Assembly (NCBI RefSeq): GCF_040939455.1
Contig: NC_134108.1
Coordinates: forward strand, 48,049,501 to 48,113,500
Source: Microcebus murinus
Taxonomy: Eukaryota > Chordata > Mammalia > Primates > Cheirogaleidae
Direction: 5' to 3'
DNA length: 64,000 bases
Position numbers and translations under genes: made by a program. Shown one piece after another: positions 62,545 to 64,000 of this stretch (the first letter of the stretch is position 1; every line of letters begins with the position of its first letter). The notes under the pieces are model-generated. The model saw only the letters and a list, made by a program, of their open reading frames with translations, had not been told where the DNA came from and made no database searches.

Positions 62545-62891
62545 CTATCATTTAATGAAAAAATGATTAATTCACAATACGTATCTACTCACAAAAACTA
62601 AAGCTGTAACAATTTTCCAATTAAGACATTTTTCTTACAACATTCGTTTTAATGTTCTAGCTTCTTATGAATACCAACATTTAGTTTCAAAATGGTCTAC
62701 ACTGATATCTGATATACCCTGATAAAAGATGGACATACAGTATACCATATGAAAAAATGTCATGCTATCTACATACAACTTACTCAAAAATGGGCACAAA
62801 ATGTGAATAATAAATTTACAGAGGAAATTCAAGTTATACTTTTTGTCTATCCAATTTGTAGGTTATCAACCTTACTTTAAGAAACACAATT
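62545..62891 (-). other. AMD1: AMD1 intron 1, 3' part
   Basis: AT-rich intron next to exon 2. The intron continues beyond the window. Confidence 0.7.
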
Positions 62892-63221
62892 TTTTTTTTT
62901 TTTTGAGACAGAGTCTCGCTTTGTTGCCCAGGCTACAGTGAGTGCCGTGGCGTCAGCCTAGCTCACAGCAACCTCAAACTCCTGGGCTCAAGCAATCCTC
63001 CTGCCTCAGCCTCCCAAGTAGCTGGGACTACAGGCATTCGCCACCATGCCCGGCTAATTTTTTGTATATATTAGTTGGCCAATTAATTTCTTTCTATTTT
63101 ATAGTAGAGACGGGGGTCTCGCTCTTGCTCAGGCTGGTTTCGAACTCCTGACCTTGAGCAATCCGCCCGCCTCGGCCTCCCAGAGAGCTAGGATTACAGG
63201 CGTGAGCCACCGCGCCCGGCC
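62892..63221 (-). mobile_element. Alu in AMD1 intron 1
   Basis: Perfect repeats AGAAACACAATTTTTTT on both sides. Young. Confidence 0.94.
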
Positions 63222-63656
63222 AGAAACACAATTTTTTTAAAAGTATCATTTCACCACTCAAATTGGCCTTTAAAAGCCAGTCTGACAGATTAATCTGATA
63301 GTCTCATAATAAATGCCATGAGAAGGTGCCTATTTCAGATAGCAAAATGGAGTCATGTGTGAACAAACTTGAGTTAATTTATTTTACATGAGTTAACACA
63401 GACCTATGTAGCTGCTTCTTTCCTACAATATCCCTACTATATAGACAACTTATAATTAGTTCCAAGGGGCATGTTAAAATGACCAGATTAAAGGCTAAAA
63501 ATATTTAAGGCCCTCAGTTATCTGGCAGGTCGTTGGTATTATACTTAGTAAAATGGCGTATCACTTCTTATCCAGAAAAAAACTTGTAAGGAAAATCTGG
63601 CAGGATGGACCAGCAAGAAAACGTTTTATTCTTTTGTATTAAAAAGCAAGCACAAG

Positions 63657-63975
63657 GCCGGGCGCTGTGGCTCAGGCCTGTAATCCTAGCACTCTGGGAG
63701 GCTGAGACAGGCATATAGCTCAAGGTCAGGAGTTCGCAATCAGCCTGAGCAAGAGCAAGACCCTGTCTCTACTAAAAATAGAAGTAATTGGCCAACTAAT
63801 ATAGAAAAATTAGTCGGGCATGGTGGCGCATGCTTGTAGTCCCAGCTACTCGGGAGGCTGAGACAGAAGGATCACTTGAGCCCAAGAGTTTTTGCAGTTG
63901 CTGATGCCACAGCATTCTAGCCTGGGCAACAGAGTGAGACTGTCTCAGGAAAAAAAAAAAAATAAAATAAAATAA
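63657..63975 (+). mobile_element. Alu in AMD1 intron 1
   Basis: Lemur-type with a trimmed right arm (TTTTTGCAGTTGCTGATGCC) and an (AAAAT)n tail. Confidence 0.9.
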
Positions 63976-63979
63976 ATAA

Positions 63980-64000
63980 TATACACACACACACACACAG
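63980..64000 (+). repeat. (AC)n run at the window edge
   Basis: Continues past the end of the window. Confidence 0.9.

Overview
This window is nuclear DNA from a strepsirrhine (lemur/loris-type) primate. It has long introns with GT-AG borders, scattered MIR, L2 and MER-type fossils, and about sixty Alu copies. Most Alus have a form I associate with lemurs: an AT-rich mid-element linker (ATTAATTGGCCAACTAATATAT) and a right end reading GCTAGGCTGACGCCACGGCACTCACTCTAGCC. The youngest L1 insertion also ends in a strepsirrhine-type 3'UTR. Nothing is bacterial or viral apart from old LTR relics.

Two protein genes can be read exon by exon, both on the minus strand. GTF3C6 (TFIIIC subunit 6) lies at 1658-11223 with six coding exons and a CpG-island promoter around 11.0-11.5 kb. 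AMD1 (S-adenosylmethionine decarboxylase) occupies 57459-62544 with eight coding exons. Its first coding exon, promoter and 5'UTR lie beyond base 64000. Exon phases join perfectly in both genes. From memory the order matches human 6q21, where AMD1 is followed by GTF3C6 on the same strand.

The roughly 44 kb between the AMD1 3'UTR and the GTF3C6 promoter (about 11.6-55.4 kb) holds no intact gene. It is a retroelement landscape: Alus, L1 fragments, MIR/L2, hAT and Tigger DNA-transposon fossils, LTR-like blocks, one MRPS9 processed pseudogene (34.8-35.6 kb), two Y1-RNA retropseudogenes (33.4 and 37.8 kb), and a short retroposed mRNA 3' end (48.2 kb).

The strongest coding signal beyond textbook gene models is directly after the AMD1 stop codon. 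The same frame stays open for 127 codons to a TAG, matching the described AMD1 stop-codon readthrough tail that stalls ribosomes. Other points of interest are a one-base shift that gives GTF3C6 a longer C-terminus than the human form, a fused double-Alu retroinsertion, an Alu joined to a GC-rich leader and the MRPS9 copy, a perfect 19-bp-stem hairpin in a GTF3C6 intron, and several small retroinsertions with clear target-site duplications.

The two genes do not form a pathway together. GTF3C6 serves RNA polymerase III initiation (tRNA, 5S) and AMD1 supplies decarboxylated AdoMet for spermidine and spermine synthesis. Both are growth-linked housekeeping functions.
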